Shown: positions 50,877 to 59,120, counted from the first letter of the stretch. The stretch: 64,000 nt of DNA from JAWKXU01 sp020446465 (GCA_041396845.1 JAWKXU010000002.1:664920-728919), one strand, 5' to 3'. Notes: a model not told the origin generated them from the sequence alone. Program-made: numbers and translations.

Positions 50877-52911
50877 AGCGGCCTTCCTTCTTGAACCGCA
50901 TGAAGGCCGTTGCCCCTTCCGCCAGACGCTTTTCCCAAGCATCGGCGGCGTTGACCGCTGGCAGGCGTCCGCGTTCCTTCTTGAAGCGGGCGGCCCGCAC
51001 GGCCAGTTCCTTGGCCTCGTCAGGGGTGAGGCTGGTGCGCTTGGCGGAAATGGCGGCGGCAACCTGCTTCAGGCTGTCCTCGCTCATGGTCCGGGCAAGG
51101 ATGGCATAGGCTTCACCAAACGGGTTGATGCGGTCAATCAGGTCAATATCCAGTTCGCGGACGTCCATGGCGAACTTGCGCACGCCATCGATCAGCGCGG
51201 TGTTGAGACCCGGTTCGCCATCATCACCGGCAGCAATACGCGCGGCCTGCTGGGTGAGGTTGAGCGCGGCCACGGCATGCTGGCGCACCGCTTCCTGGTC
51301 TTCCTCGGCCAGATCGGGGTATTTGTCCTTGATGATCTTGCCCATGCGCAGCTGGGTCAGCTCTTCGGGCACCAGATCCTCGTCAAACAGACCGCGTTCG
51401 ATTGCGGGCTTGTCCTGCACGAAAGTGGCGATCACCTCGTTCAGATCTTCCTGACAGATGCGCGCGGCTTCGGCACTTTTAGGTTCGGCCAGCCCCTTGA
51501 TCTCGATCTGGAAGGTGCCGCGTTCCTCGTTAAAGCCGACATTGCAGCGATCCTTGTCATAGCCGCCAGTGCCATAGTCGAAATCGGGGTCCGCAACGCA
51601 AGTGGGCGTCTTGGGCTTGAACTCGAAACGCGGGGCCAGCACCTGTTCCATCAGCAGGCTGGCGGCAATGGCTTTGAGCGTATCGTTGATCGCTTCGGTC
51701 ACGACGCTTTCAGAGGCATCGGGTTCGGCAATCAGATTGGTGAAACGGGCGCGGGTCTTGCCCGGTGCATCGCGGGTGGCGCGGCCGATGATCTGGACAA
51801 TCTCGGTCAGGCTGGCGCGATAGCCCACGGTCAGCGCGTGTTCGCACCAGATCCAGTCGAACCCTTCCTTGGCCATGCCCAGCGCGATGATGATATCGAC
51901 ATGATCCCGGTTGTTCTTCTGCGCCGGGTCTTTCAGCGCGGCCGAAACCCGGTCGCGTTTGCTCGCATCATCATCCACCAGATCGGCAATGCGCAAGGTT
52001 CGCCCGTCCGCCGCCTTCACCAGCTGGAAACCGGTGGCAGGATCGCTGCCCTGCCATTCGCCCAGTTCCTCGATAATGTGTTCCACTTCGCGGATCTTGT
52101 CCTTCGTGCTTTCGCGCGAATTGACGCTGGGGATGTGGATGATGGTCTTTTCCGCCGGGTCCAGCACGTTGAGGATGCTGTCGGAATAGGGGCCGGAGTA
52201 GAAGTAATAGCCGATATCCAGGCTTTTCAGATACTCATAGCCATTGAGCTGCTCGTAATAGGTATAGGTCACGCTATCGAAGCGGGCCTCATCCTGCGGG
52301 GCCAGCACGGCTTCGGCATCGCCGCGGAAATAGCTGCCGGTCATGGCGACGATATGCACCTTGTCGCGCGCGATCAGTTCGCCCAGATGCGTGCCCAGCC
52401 TGTTGTCCGGGTTGGCGGAAACATGGTGAAACTCATCCACCGCGATCAGGCGATTGTCGAAGGCTTCCACGCCAAATTTGTCGACGGCAAAGCGGAAAGT
52501 GGCATGGGTGCAGACCAGCACCTTGTCCCCGCTCTCCAGAAACTTGCCCAGCGCATTGACCTTCCCGCCATCGCTGCCCGGCGCGTTGCACAGGTTCCAG
52601 CGCGGTTCCACCACCCAATCCGTCCAGAAGCCATATTGGCTGAGCGGTTCATCGGCAAAGCTGGAGCCGATGGACTTTTCCGGCACCACGATGATCGCCT
52701 GGCGCAATCCCTGATGGGTGATCTTGTCGAGCGCGATGAACATCAGCGCGCGGCTTTTGCCCGATGCCGGGGGCGATTTGATCAGCAGATATTGCTCGCC
52801 CCGCCGGGCATAGGCGCGTTCCTGCATCACCCGCATGCCCAGTTCGTTGGACTTGGTGGAGGCCCCGCTTTGCGCATAGGTGACGGAAACGGAAGGGATG
52901 GTCCGGGTCAT
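50866..52911 (-). CDS. Superfamily II DEAD/DEAH-type helicase
   Basis: 681 residues from ATG 52911 (a TTG at 52926 that overlaps the vapC stop is possible). Helicase motifs: Q-like start, Walker A SPPASGKSRA (46-55), Ia VVPEKSIG, motif II DEFHH (159-163), III MTGSYFRG, V ALGMAKEGFDW, VI EIVQIIGRATRD. The C-terminal 250 residues (after about 430) are unassigned, rich in acidic helices. This type-III-restriction-like ResA fold translocates on DNA in restriction systems. It lies between VapC and the GIY-YIG nuclease in one transcript. Confidence 0.88.
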   Translation of the reverse strand: MTRTIPSVSVTYAQSGASTKSNELGMRVMQERAYARRGEQYLLIKSPPASGKSRALMFIALDKITHQGLRQAIIVVPEKSIGSSFADEPLSQYGFWTDWVVEPRWNLCNAPGSDGGKVNALGKFLESGDKVLVCTHATFRFAVDKFGVEAFDNRLIAVDEFHHVSANPDNRLGTHLGELIARDKVHIVAMTGSYFRGDAEAVLAPQDEARFDSVTYTYYEQLNGYEYLKSLDIGYYFYSGPYSDSILNVLDPAEKTIIHIPSVNSRESTKDKIREVEHIIEELGEWQGSDPATGFQLVKAADGRTLRIADLVDDDASKRDRVSAALKDPAQKNNRDHVDIIIALGMAKEGFDWIWCEHALTVGYRASLTEIVQIIGRATRDAPGKTRARFTNLIAEPDASESVVTEAINDTLKAIAASLLMEQVLAPRFEFKPKTPTCVADPDFDYGTGGYDKDRCNVGFNEERGTFQIEIKGLAEPKSAEAARICQEDLNEVIATFVQDKPAIERGLFDEDLVPEELTQLRMGKIIKDKYPDLAEEDQEAVRQHAVAALNLTQQAARIAAGDDGEPGLNTALIDGVRKFAMDVRELDIDLIDRINPFGEAYAILARTMSEDSLKQVAAAISAKRTSLTPDEAKELAVRAARFKKERGRLPAVNAADAWEKRLAEGATAFMRFKKEGRYDG

Positions 52912-52922
52912 AAAAGAGGCAA

Positions 52923-53327
52923 TCAATCCACGGTTTCAAGGTCGGTACGGCGAAACTCGTCATCGGTCGCCAGTATCGGCACCCGATAATGTTTCGCGCA
53001 GGCATAATGCAGGCAATCACAAATGTTCAGGCCATGGCGTCCGGAACGGAAACGATCTGCTGCAAAAAGCGAATGCCGCGTAAGGTCTTCAGCAGGCGGC
53101 AGATCCAGAATCTCGATCCCCCGGCTGTCCAGAAAATCAAGCACGGCCGGCTCAATTTCCGCCACCGGGCGGTTGAACTTGTCAGGCCTCGCCAATGCCA
53201 GCACGGTTTCCAGCACGGCCACCGGTGATGTTATACATGTGTCTGCCGCGTCCAGTGCTTGTGCGACCCGTGCAGCTTCACGCTCTCCCGACATCAGGGC
53301 AATGATGGCGCAGGCATCGACAAACAT
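52923..53327 (-). CDS. vapC: PIN-domain ribonuclease toxin VapC
   Basis: 134 residues. PIN acidic residues: D4 in MFVDACAII, E40 in VLETVLAL, and the third/fourth in GLNICDCLHYACAKHYRVPILATDDEF. VapC toxins cleave tRNA or rRNA. It is preceded by its antitoxin gene with a one-base overlap (TGATG) and followed by the helicase gene. Notably the pair sits inside the methyltransferase-helicase-nuclease cluster rather than at its edge. Confidence 0.92.
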   Translation of the reverse strand: MFVDACAIIALMSGEREAARVAQALDAADTCITSPVAVLETVLALARPDKFNRPVAEIEPAVLDFLDSRGIEILDLPPAEDLTRHSLFAADRFRSGRHGLNICDCLHYACAKHYRVPILATDDEFRRTDLETVD

Positions 53328-53587
53328 CAGCGGGTATCGCTCCGTTCATCCCCGCACATTTCGTCAAACACTTCTCGTGGAAGCGTTTTGCGAGTCTCCT
53401 TGCCCAGTTTCAGATCATATTTCTGCCGGATACGTTCCGCCGTTTGCAGCGGCGTTTCGCTTGCCCGGCGGCGGGCGATTGCCTCTTTCATGGCGATGAC
53501 AATGGCATCGGTGATGCCAACGCCTTCCATCCCCGCAAACTTGCGGGTCAGGGCATCGGCTTCCGGGTTGTTGACGTTGATGGTCAT
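53327..53587 (-). CDS. vapB: VapB-type antitoxin (Rv0623 family)
   Basis: 86 residues from ATG 53587 (the frame is open to 53644). N-terminal ribbon-helix-helix MTINVNNPEADALTRKFAGM with GVGITDAIVIAMKEAI, then the tail RRRASETPLQTAERIRQKYDL, typical of the PSK/Rv0623 group. The AT-rich TAGATATTCTTATGTAG region immediately upstream, containing ATTCT/AGAAT symmetry, is likely its operator and promoter. It neutralises VapC. Confidence 0.88.
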   Translation of the reverse strand: MTINVNNPEADALTRKFAGMEGVGITDAIVIAMKEAIARRRASETPLQTAERIRQKYDLKLGKETRKTLPREVFDEMCGDERSDTR

Positions 53588-53728
53588 GTTGGCCTCAATG
53601 TAGATATTCTTATGTAGAATACTACATGAGCAATCATGGGGCAAGCAGCTTCACCGCTTCCAGCCCGGCCATGATGCGTTCCATCTGCCAGTTCGCAGGC
53701 GTTTTATTCGCCGGCGCGCGTTTTCCCG

Positions 53729-56437
53729 TCACGCCGCTTTCCCGGTCATTCTGGTGTAGAGTTCGAACAGTTTTTCAAGGCGTTCGGTGTCGTTTTTGAA
53801 GCGGCGGCCGATATAGATGCGTTCCAGCACCTCGTCATTGGCATCGTGGGCGCGGCGCAGGTCTTCGGGCATGGCATCGGGATCATAGAGATCGGCGATG
53901 GTAGCGGGGAAATGCGCCTCGCGCGCCAGCAGGATATTCTCCGCGCAACGGGTGAGATCGGCCTTGTTCTGCTCGGTGAGTTTGGGCAGCGGGAAGGTGT
54001 TGTATACTACCGTCGCTCCGTATCGGATTCCATTTCCCATTTTGCCTGAAACGGCTTCGGCCCAAACCATATGCAGGGTTGATGTAACCAACGCAAATTC
54101 GATAAGTCTGGCCCCGTAAATGCAAAGTGCGTCAACACTCGTCACCGATCCTGCGTCTTTTAGATCCGCAGGAACAAATTCAAACTTTTCGCCTATGACC
54201 TTGCCAACATTAATGTGCGGCTCTGAGCGGTATGTTGTGTAACAAAATGAGTGTGGCCGGTGCGCCGTCTTTTGAGCATCTCGTCCGGCTGTCTTCCGAT
54301 ATGCAGCACAATCATCAATACGGTCCCTGATCATCGGGATAGCTCGCGCATCCTCAACTTCATCGTCTTCGATCCAAAGACAGTAACGAGGTGTGCCGTG
54401 AACCAATTCTTTGGTTCCATAGTATTTTTTTATGAATCTTGCAGAGCCAGTGTTGGTCTGGATGATCTTCTCGGCCTCGTCTTTTTCAAAGATAAGGCGG
54501 CGACCATCGACCGGATTGCTACCCATTACCATCTTGGTTACCCCGAACACGGGCGTGCGGGAAGGCTCACAGATCACAGGCGAGCCTTCTATGAGATATG
54601 GTGAAATCTGATCACAGAACTTTTCAGTCTCACCTTCAAAGAGTCTCGCGCTTTTTGACGAAGAGCGATCAAGACCTATAACGGTGCAGTATACGCCCGC
54701 GTTATTTGCTGCTGAGTTGGCCCATCTAAACGGCCGATATGCAAACGAGATTCGGCATTCTTGTAGGATCGAAGGCCAGAAATCTGCCACTTGCTCACCT
54801 TGGCAAATTGAGCTCGTCGAGACAAGAGCGATCGCAGATTGCGAATGCTTTGAATACTCGACACCCTTTGAGATAAAGGCTGTTACATAATCAATCGACT
54901 GAGGCATGCCGACAATCTGCATGTCGGTTTTTTGTTCGTCAGATTTCTTCTTGGCGCCCAGATAAGGCGGATTGCCGCAAATATAGGTTTCGCCCCCGGC
55001 ATTCTCGAAATCGATCTCTGACTGGTCGAGTGGGGTTTCAAACAGGTCATCGCCCTTGACCTTCACCGCCGTGCCGGTCGGCGGGCAGATGCTCAGCCAG
55101 TCAAGCCGCAGGGCATTGCCGCAGGTGATCCAGTTTTGCGCATCCAGCGGCAGAAATTCGGCCAGCGCCAGTTTCTGCCCGCGCCAGGTCACATCGCACT
55201 GATATTCCGCGATGATCAGGGCAAGCCGGGCAATCTCTGCGGGAAATTCGCGCAGCTCGATGCCGCGAAAATTGGTCAGCGGAATGTCGCTCTTGCGGGC
55301 TTGTTCATCGCGCCGCCGATTAATCTCCGCTTCGATCTCGCGCATCTGTTTATAGGCGATAACCAGAAAATTTCCCGACCCGCAGGCCGGATCGAACACC
55401 CGGATTTTCGCCATCCGCTTGCGCAGGTTCAGCAGCTTGATCGCGTTATCGCCCGCTTCCTCCAGCTGGCGGCGCAGATCGTCCAGAAACAGCGGGTTCA
55501 GCACTTTCAATATATTGGGCACGCTGGTGTAATGCATGCCCAGCGCGCCGCGCTCTTCCTCGTCCGCCACGGCCTGAATCATGCTGCCGAAAATATCGGG
55601 GTTGATCTTCGTCCAGTCCAGGCTGCCGATATGCAGCAGGTAAGACCGGGCGATCTTGCTGAATTTCGGGCAGTCCGGTTCCCCTGAAAACAACCCGCCG
55701 TTCACATAGGGGAAGGCGCGCGCCCAGTTACGGATGCCGGCCGCCTCATGATCTTCCTTGCGCGTGTTCATGGCGCGAAACAGTTCGGCAATCACCTCAT
55801 GCGTGTTGGAACTGTCCCGCTCGCTCATCCGCTCGATCGTGCCGGTGAAGGGATGGCTGGGGTGGAAGATATCGGTATCCTCCGCAAAGAAGCAGAAGAT
55901 CAGCCGCGCCATGAAATGGTTCATATCCGCGCGGCGCCCGGCAGCGGCCCAGTCCGGGTTATCGGCCAGCAGGGTAACGTAAAGCCGGTTGAGCCTGCTG
56001 GTCGCGCGAATGTCGAAACTGCTTTCGCGGATCTGCGCAACCGTGGTGATGCCCGCCAGCGGCAGGAAGAAACCAAAATGATTGGGGAAATCCGGATAAT
56101 CGCAGGCGATAACCTCGCCGCTGGTCAGATCCTCCGCCTCCAGCACCTCACCATCGGTGGCAAGGATGAACTTCGCCTTGGCCTTGGCCGTTGCCGGGCT
56201 GTCGCGCAGGGCGGCCAGCGTTTCGCGCACCGTGCCGGGCGTAGCGGTGGCGATGTGGATATTGCTGCGCTGAAGCACACCGCCCAGATCAGATGTGTTG
56301 GACGAGCCGGATCGCAACCGCTTGATCGTCGTCGCCTTGTTCCCGAACGCCTCAAGGAAAGCGAAGGGGAATTCGGCGGCATCAAACGGCTCTTCGGCCA
56401 GCTTCGATACGGCCTCTTCAATTTCGACGGCGTTCAT
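53729..56437 (-). CDS. Class I SAM-dependent DNA methyltransferase, MmeI-like
   Basis: 902 residues. Motif I FDPACGSGNF (348-357) and motif IV NPPY (489-492) define a gamma-type N6-adenine methyltransferase. The regions around them fit the MmeI/Eco57I-like multi-domain family: N-terminal domain 1-160, helical spacer 165-340, methylase core 341-560, target-recognition region about 600-830, C-terminal helical domain to 902. A PD-(D/E)xK nuclease motif is not evident in the N-terminal domain, unlike MmeI itself, so cleavage may be done by partner proteins. Base composition drops between about 54.0 and 54.9 kb, exactly over the recognition region, as often seen for exchanged specificity domains. 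Confidence 0.88.
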   Translation of the reverse strand: MNAVEIEEAVSKLAEEPFDAAEFPFAFLEAFGNKATTIKRLRSGSSNTSDLGGVLQRSNIHIATATPGTVRETLAALRDSPATAKAKAKFILATDGEVLEAEDLTSGEVIACDYPDFPNHFGFFLPLAGITTVAQIRESSFDIRATSRLNRLYVTLLADNPDWAAAGRRADMNHFMARLIFCFFAEDTDIFHPSHPFTGTIERMSERDSSNTHEVIAELFRAMNTRKEDHEAAGIRNWARAFPYVNGGLFSGEPDCPKFSKIARSYLLHIGSLDWTKINPDIFGSMIQAVADEEERGALGMHYTSVPNILKVLNPLFLDDLRRQLEEAGDNAIKLLNLRKRMAKIRVFDPACGSGNFLVIAYKQMREIEAEINRRRDEQARKSDIPLTNFRGIELREFPAEIARLALIIAEYQCDVTWRGQKLALAEFLPLDAQNWITCGNALRLDWLSICPPTGTAVKVKGDDLFETPLDQSEIDFENAGGETYICGNPPYLGAKKKSDEQKTDMQIVGMPQSIDYVTAFISKGVEYSKHSQSAIALVSTSSICQGEQVADFWPSILQECRISFAYRPFRWANSAANNAGVYCTVIGLDRSSSKSARLFEGETEKFCDQISPYLIEGSPVICEPSRTPVFGVTKMVMGSNPVDGRRLIFEKDEAEKIIQTNTGSARFIKKYYGTKELVHGTPRYCLWIEDDEVEDARAIPMIRDRIDDCAAYRKTAGRDAQKTAHRPHSFCYTTYRSEPHINVGKVIGEKFEFVPADLKDAGSVTSVDALCIYGARLIEFALVTSTLHMVWAEAVSGKMGNGIRYGATVVYNTFPLPKLTEQNKADLTRCAENILLAREAHFPATIADLYDPDAMPEDLRRAHDANDEVLERIYIGRRFKNDTERLEKLFELYTRMTGKAA

Positions 56438-56497
56438 TCAAATCTCTCGCGGGATGTTCGACGCTCATGCGAGTAGCCGCGAATTTGCGGATTGAAC

Positions 56498-56776
56498 TCA
56501 ATCATCGATTTGGTTGAGTGAGATGGGGGTCGATTTCGTATCACCCAATAGAAGGACACGTGCGACACGGTGTCCGGCATATCCCAAGGCCACGCCTGAA
56601 GCTGCCAAGCACGCCAAGACGAGATGATAGAGCCCCAGACTGCCGCCAAGCACACTGCGATCCACTGCAGCAGCAATAATCGCAATGCCCAAGAAACCTA
56701 TTGCCGTGACACGGAGAAAGTTCGCTAATCGAGTAAGCTGCCTTTCGAGTTCTTCATGATCCGACAGGCGCCCCAT
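56498..56776 (-). CDS. Small membrane protein of the defence cluster
   Basis: 92 residues from ATG 56776, overlapping the XRE gene stop by one base (TGATG). Two hydrophobic helices (about 22-40 and 47-70) lie between a charged N-terminus (DHEELERQLTRLANFLR) and a polar C-terminal tail. No family recognised. It is translationally coupled to the regulator and 60 bases ahead of the methyltransferase gene. Confidence 0.6.
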   Translation of the reverse strand: MGRLSDHEELERQLTRLANFLRVTAIGFLGIAIIAAAVDRSVLGGSLGLYHLVLACLAASGVALGYAGHRVARVLLLGDTKSTPISLNQIDD

Positions 56777-57186
56777 CAGCCTTCTCCCATCAGTTCGAAC
56801 ACCGCCCCGACTTCCTGAGTGGGAGAGGTTCGGTTCGTGTGGCATGTCTTGAAGATGTAAGCGCCGATCTTGCCAGCTTGCGCGGGCGACAGCTGCAAAC
56901 CTCTTTTCGAGGATTCGGCGAAAATCTCTGAAACCAGCGCGTCGATTGCGGCACCAACGTCATCTGGACGCAGGCAGTCATTTCCAGTGACCAGCCATGA
57001 GAGCGAGATGTCGAAACGTTCGCAGAAAGCCAGGGCGACCGACAACGGTATCTCGCGTTTGCCGCTCTCGTAGTTTTTGTATCCGCGATCTGAAATGTGC
57101 AGCATCGCCGCCACCTTACTCTGAGGAAGATCGTGGTCTTTCCGGGTCTCCAACATTCGACCCCCGATGGCAGCAGCATTTATCAA
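56776..57186 (-). CDS. XRE-family transcriptional regulator
   Basis: 136 residues from TTG 57186; ATG 57156 would cut into the first helix (IGGRMLETRKDHDL), so the TTG is preferred. HTH: LPQSKVAAMLHISDRGYKNYESGKREIPLSVALAFCERFDIS. The C-terminal half is helical and unassigned. First gene of the leftward cluster, about 20 bases from a perfect 16-bp palindrome that is probably its operator. It is a controller-protein-like regulator for the methyltransferase/nuclease genes (inference). Confidence 0.85.
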   Translation of the reverse strand: MINAAAIGGRMLETRKDHDLPQSKVAAMLHISDRGYKNYESGKREIPLSVALAFCERFDISLSWLVTGNDCLRPDDVGAAIDALVSEIFAESSKRGLQLSPAQAGKIGAYIFKTCHTNRTSPTQEVGAVFELMGEG

Positions 57187-57207
57187 CTGGACAAATGTTC
57201 CCTAATA

Positions 57208-57223
57208 AGGCACAATTGTGCCT
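57208..57223. promoter_or_regulatory. 16-bp perfect palindrome, probable XRE operator
   Basis: AGGCACAATTGTGCCT, between the divergent XRE gene (57186) and the excisionase-like gene (57276). Binding here could control both the defence cluster and the recombination genes. Confidence 0.6.
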
Positions 57224-57275
57224 GAATGATGATTCGTGTTCCTATCTATACCACGTTGTTCAGCAGGAGGTCCAA

Positions 57276-57500
57276 ATGTCCACGCTTGATGGTGTTGAGC
57301 TAATCAGTCCGCGGCAACTGGCACGACGGACCGGGTGGGCGGAGAAGCGCATCCGCAATCTGATCGACAACCGGCATCTGAGACATATTCGTATCGGCAC
57401 CAGGTACTTCCTCCCTGACAATGCCGTTGAAGAATACATCGCTCGCGAGATGGTTGAACCAGTTTTCAAGGCGAATGCTCGGGGAGGGGGCAATGATTGA
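57276..57500 (+). CDS. Excisionase-like helix-turn-helix protein
   Basis: 74 residues, ATG preceded by AGGAGG at five bases. A MerR-type/HTH_17 domain: LISPRQLARRTGWAEKRIRNLIDNRHLRHIRIGTRYFLPDNAVEEYI. Such proteins next to integrases act as recombination directionality factors (AlpA/Xis). Its stop overlaps the next frame by eight bases. Confidence 0.8.
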   Translation: MSTLDGVELISPRQLARRTGWAEKRIRNLIDNRHLRHIRIGTRYFLPDNAVEEYIAREMVEPVFKANARGGGND

Positions 57501-57852
57501 ATCCTGCCCAAATTTGAGTCGCGCGCTCACAGCGGAAGAATGGGTAGAGAAACTTGCCCAGAGAGGAATCAAGACATCGGCTCGTTGGCTGAAGGAAAGA
57601 GCATTAGCGATCGGCGCCTTCAACAAGATGGGCCGAACAATTCTCATCACGCCCGAGCAATTGGACCGAATTTCAGAAGGTGACATGCGATGCCGCTCAA
57701 AATCCGCAAACGTGGGAAGAAATGGTGGTGGGTCTACGGTTGTATCGAATACTCCGGGACCAAGATCTCAAAATACTACCAGCAAAGCACTAGAGCATCT
57801 ACAGAGTCGGGCGCGTGGGAGTGGTGTCGCGCGGAAGAAAAGCGGGTTCTGA
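57493..57852 (+). CDS. Small DNA-binding protein overlapping the integrase start
   Basis: 119 residues from ATG 57493. Residues 8-65 look like a second helix-turn-helix (LTAEEWVEKLAQRGIKTSARWLKERAL, then a strand TILITPEQLDRI). The last 54 codons run in another frame over the integrase N-terminus and are compositionally odd (Ser/Asn/Gly-rich), so the original stop near 57690 was probably lost. Cotranscribed with the excisionase-like gene. Confidence 0.55.
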   Translation: MIESCPNLSRALTAEEWVEKLAQRGIKTSARWLKERALAIGAFNKMGRTILITPEQLDRISEGDMRCRSKSANVGRNGGGSTVVSNTPGPRSQNTTSKALEHLQSRARGSGVARKKSGF

Positions 57853-58811
57853 ACCGTCATCTGAATGGCGATACTGCTGGGGAAGACGAGGCTGGTCCGA
57901 AGGCGTCTGAGATAACCTTTGCAGAGGCCGTTTTAAGATACCCTGCGAAGACAAAGGATGCGAAATACCTCATCCCGATTGTCGAAAAAATCGGTTCCAT
58001 TCAAATAAAGAACCTAAAGCCGCGGATGGTCCGCGGACTCGGTCCCGATATATATCCTGACGCGTCGACGGACACATGGACGCGGCAAATCATCACACCT
58101 GTCCGGGCGGTGGTGAATAATCTCTACGATGACTCAGATGGCAAAGCCTATCGAATTCGCGGATACAACAATGCCGAGAAAGCCGCCCAGGACGAAAAGA
58201 GGGGTAGTCAGGGAAGACCAAAGTATCGACCTGCGGACTGGGAGTGGCTACTTCGGTTCCGGGAAAAAGCACCTCCAAAAATTGGTACCTTGGCTTTCAT
58301 GATGTTCGCGACGGGAGGGAGAATTTCCCAGACGCTGGAAATGCACCCGCAACGAGATGTGAATGTTGGCGAAGGTACAATCTCGATGCCAGGCGCAAAA
58401 GGCCATTCGTCCCGTAGTCTAAAAATCCCGCCGGAGTTGATGGAAGAATTGTGCGCTTTGCCGCTGCAACATCCTCGCGGTTGGAAACGGACGCCTGAGA
58501 ATCTTCGTCTATTTGGTTATGCAGGCCGTTCGGGACCGCGCAAACTCTGGGCTAAGGCATGTTCCGATGCCGGGATTAGGTTCATCCCGTTCCACGCTGC
58601 CGGTCGACATGGTTTTGGTCAAGAGATGAATGTCAGGCAGGGCATCGATGCAAATGCTGCTGCCTTTTTTGGCGGTTGGGCGGACATCAACCTGATGCGA
58701 AAAGCAAACACTCATGCCGAGGACGCTGAGGAGAAGGTGAACCGTGCGCTTCGCCGTGGCCAGAAGAAGGCCGAGCGCAAGACCAAACTGAAGCTGAAAA
58801 AGGAGGGCTGA
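57690..58811 (+). CDS. Tyrosine recombinase lacking the catalytic tyrosine
   Basis: 373 residues. N-terminal strands RKRGKKWWWVYG, core-binding domain about 70-175, catalytic domain about 180-350: TGGRISQTLEM (first Arg), HAAGRHGFG (His and second Arg), FFGGWADINLMRKANTHAEDAEEK. In active relatives the last segment has Tyr-Thr-His; here it reads Asn-Thr-His and no tyrosine follows, a change explained by one base (TAC to AAC). The protein may therefore bind but not cleave its site. It lies 123 bases left of the tRNA-Val fragment. Confidence 0.82.
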   Translation: MPLKIRKRGKKWWWVYGCIEYSGTKISKYYQQSTRASTESGAWEWCRAEEKRVLNRHLNGDTAGEDEAGPKASEITFAEAVLRYPAKTKDAKYLIPIVEKIGSIQIKNLKPRMVRGLGPDIYPDASTDTWTRQIITPVRAVVNNLYDDSDGKAYRIRGYNNAEKAAQDEKRGSQGRPKYRPADWEWLLRFREKAPPKIGTLAFMMFATGGRISQTLEMHPQRDVNVGEGTISMPGAKGHSSRSLKIPPELMEELCALPLQHPRGWKRTPENLRLFGYAGRSGPRKLWAKACSDAGIRFIPFHAAGRHGFGQEMNVRQGIDANAAAFFGGWADINLMRKANTHAEDAEEKVNRALRRGQKKAERKTKLKLKKEG

Positions 58812-58894
58812 CGGTGTACGACATTTGTACGAGGCCAAGGCGCAACGAGCCGCATTTTCCTGCAATGTTCCGCAGGAATGTTTCGCGGCCGAAA

Positions 58895-58917
58895 ATAGGG
58901 ATCCATAAATTCCCTAT
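58895..58917. terminator. Hairpin downstream of the first integrase
   Basis: ATAGGGA and TCCCTAT arms around TCCATAAAT. AT-rich flanks follow (ATTTCAAGG). It may end the integrase transcript or be part of the recombination site next to the tRNA fragment. Confidence 0.4.
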
Positions 58918-58933
58918 ATTTCAAGGGCATTTA

Positions 58934-58983
58934 TGGTGGGCGCGGCAAGGATTGAACTTGCGACCCCACCCGTGTGAAGGATG
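58934..58983 (-). pseudogene. 3' fragment of tRNA-Val (CAC), attachment site
   Basis: On the minus strand, from 58983 to 58934: the anticodon arm CATCC-TTCACAC-GGGTG with anticodon CAC, variable region, T arm GCAAG-TTCAATC-CTTGC, acceptor strand CGCGCCC, discriminator A and CCA. The 5' acceptor strand and D arm are absent: sequence beyond 58983 bears no resemblance. This is the duplicated tRNA 3' end expected at the border of an element that integrates into a tRNA gene. The complete gene must be outside the window. Confidence 0.8.
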
Positions 58984-59120
58984 GGAATACGGACTATCTG
59001 GGATTATCTGGGACTAAAAAAAGTCTTGAAAAACAGATAGATTTGTCTAGGCTCGTCTCAATCGATCCACCCAAGTTTTTCATACTTGTTTCATACGTTT
59101 CATACAAAGGCTGTGCGGAA

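Larger units (their letters stand above)
58812..59120. other. Intergenic attachment region between two integrases
   Basis: 309 bases without a gene. From left to right it holds a hairpin (58895-58917), the tRNA-Val 3' fragment (58934-58983), a short direct repeat TATCTGGGA at about 58997-59015, and TTTCATAC repeats before the second integrase at about 59080-59103. These are probably recombinase core and arm sites. Confidence 0.6.

Noticed and set aside
50782..52989. 735-codon open frame on the plus strand
   Set aside because: It lies wholly antisense to the helicase and GIY-YIG genes, which have clear motifs. Its product has no recognisable domain; long antisense frames are common in GC-rich DNA.
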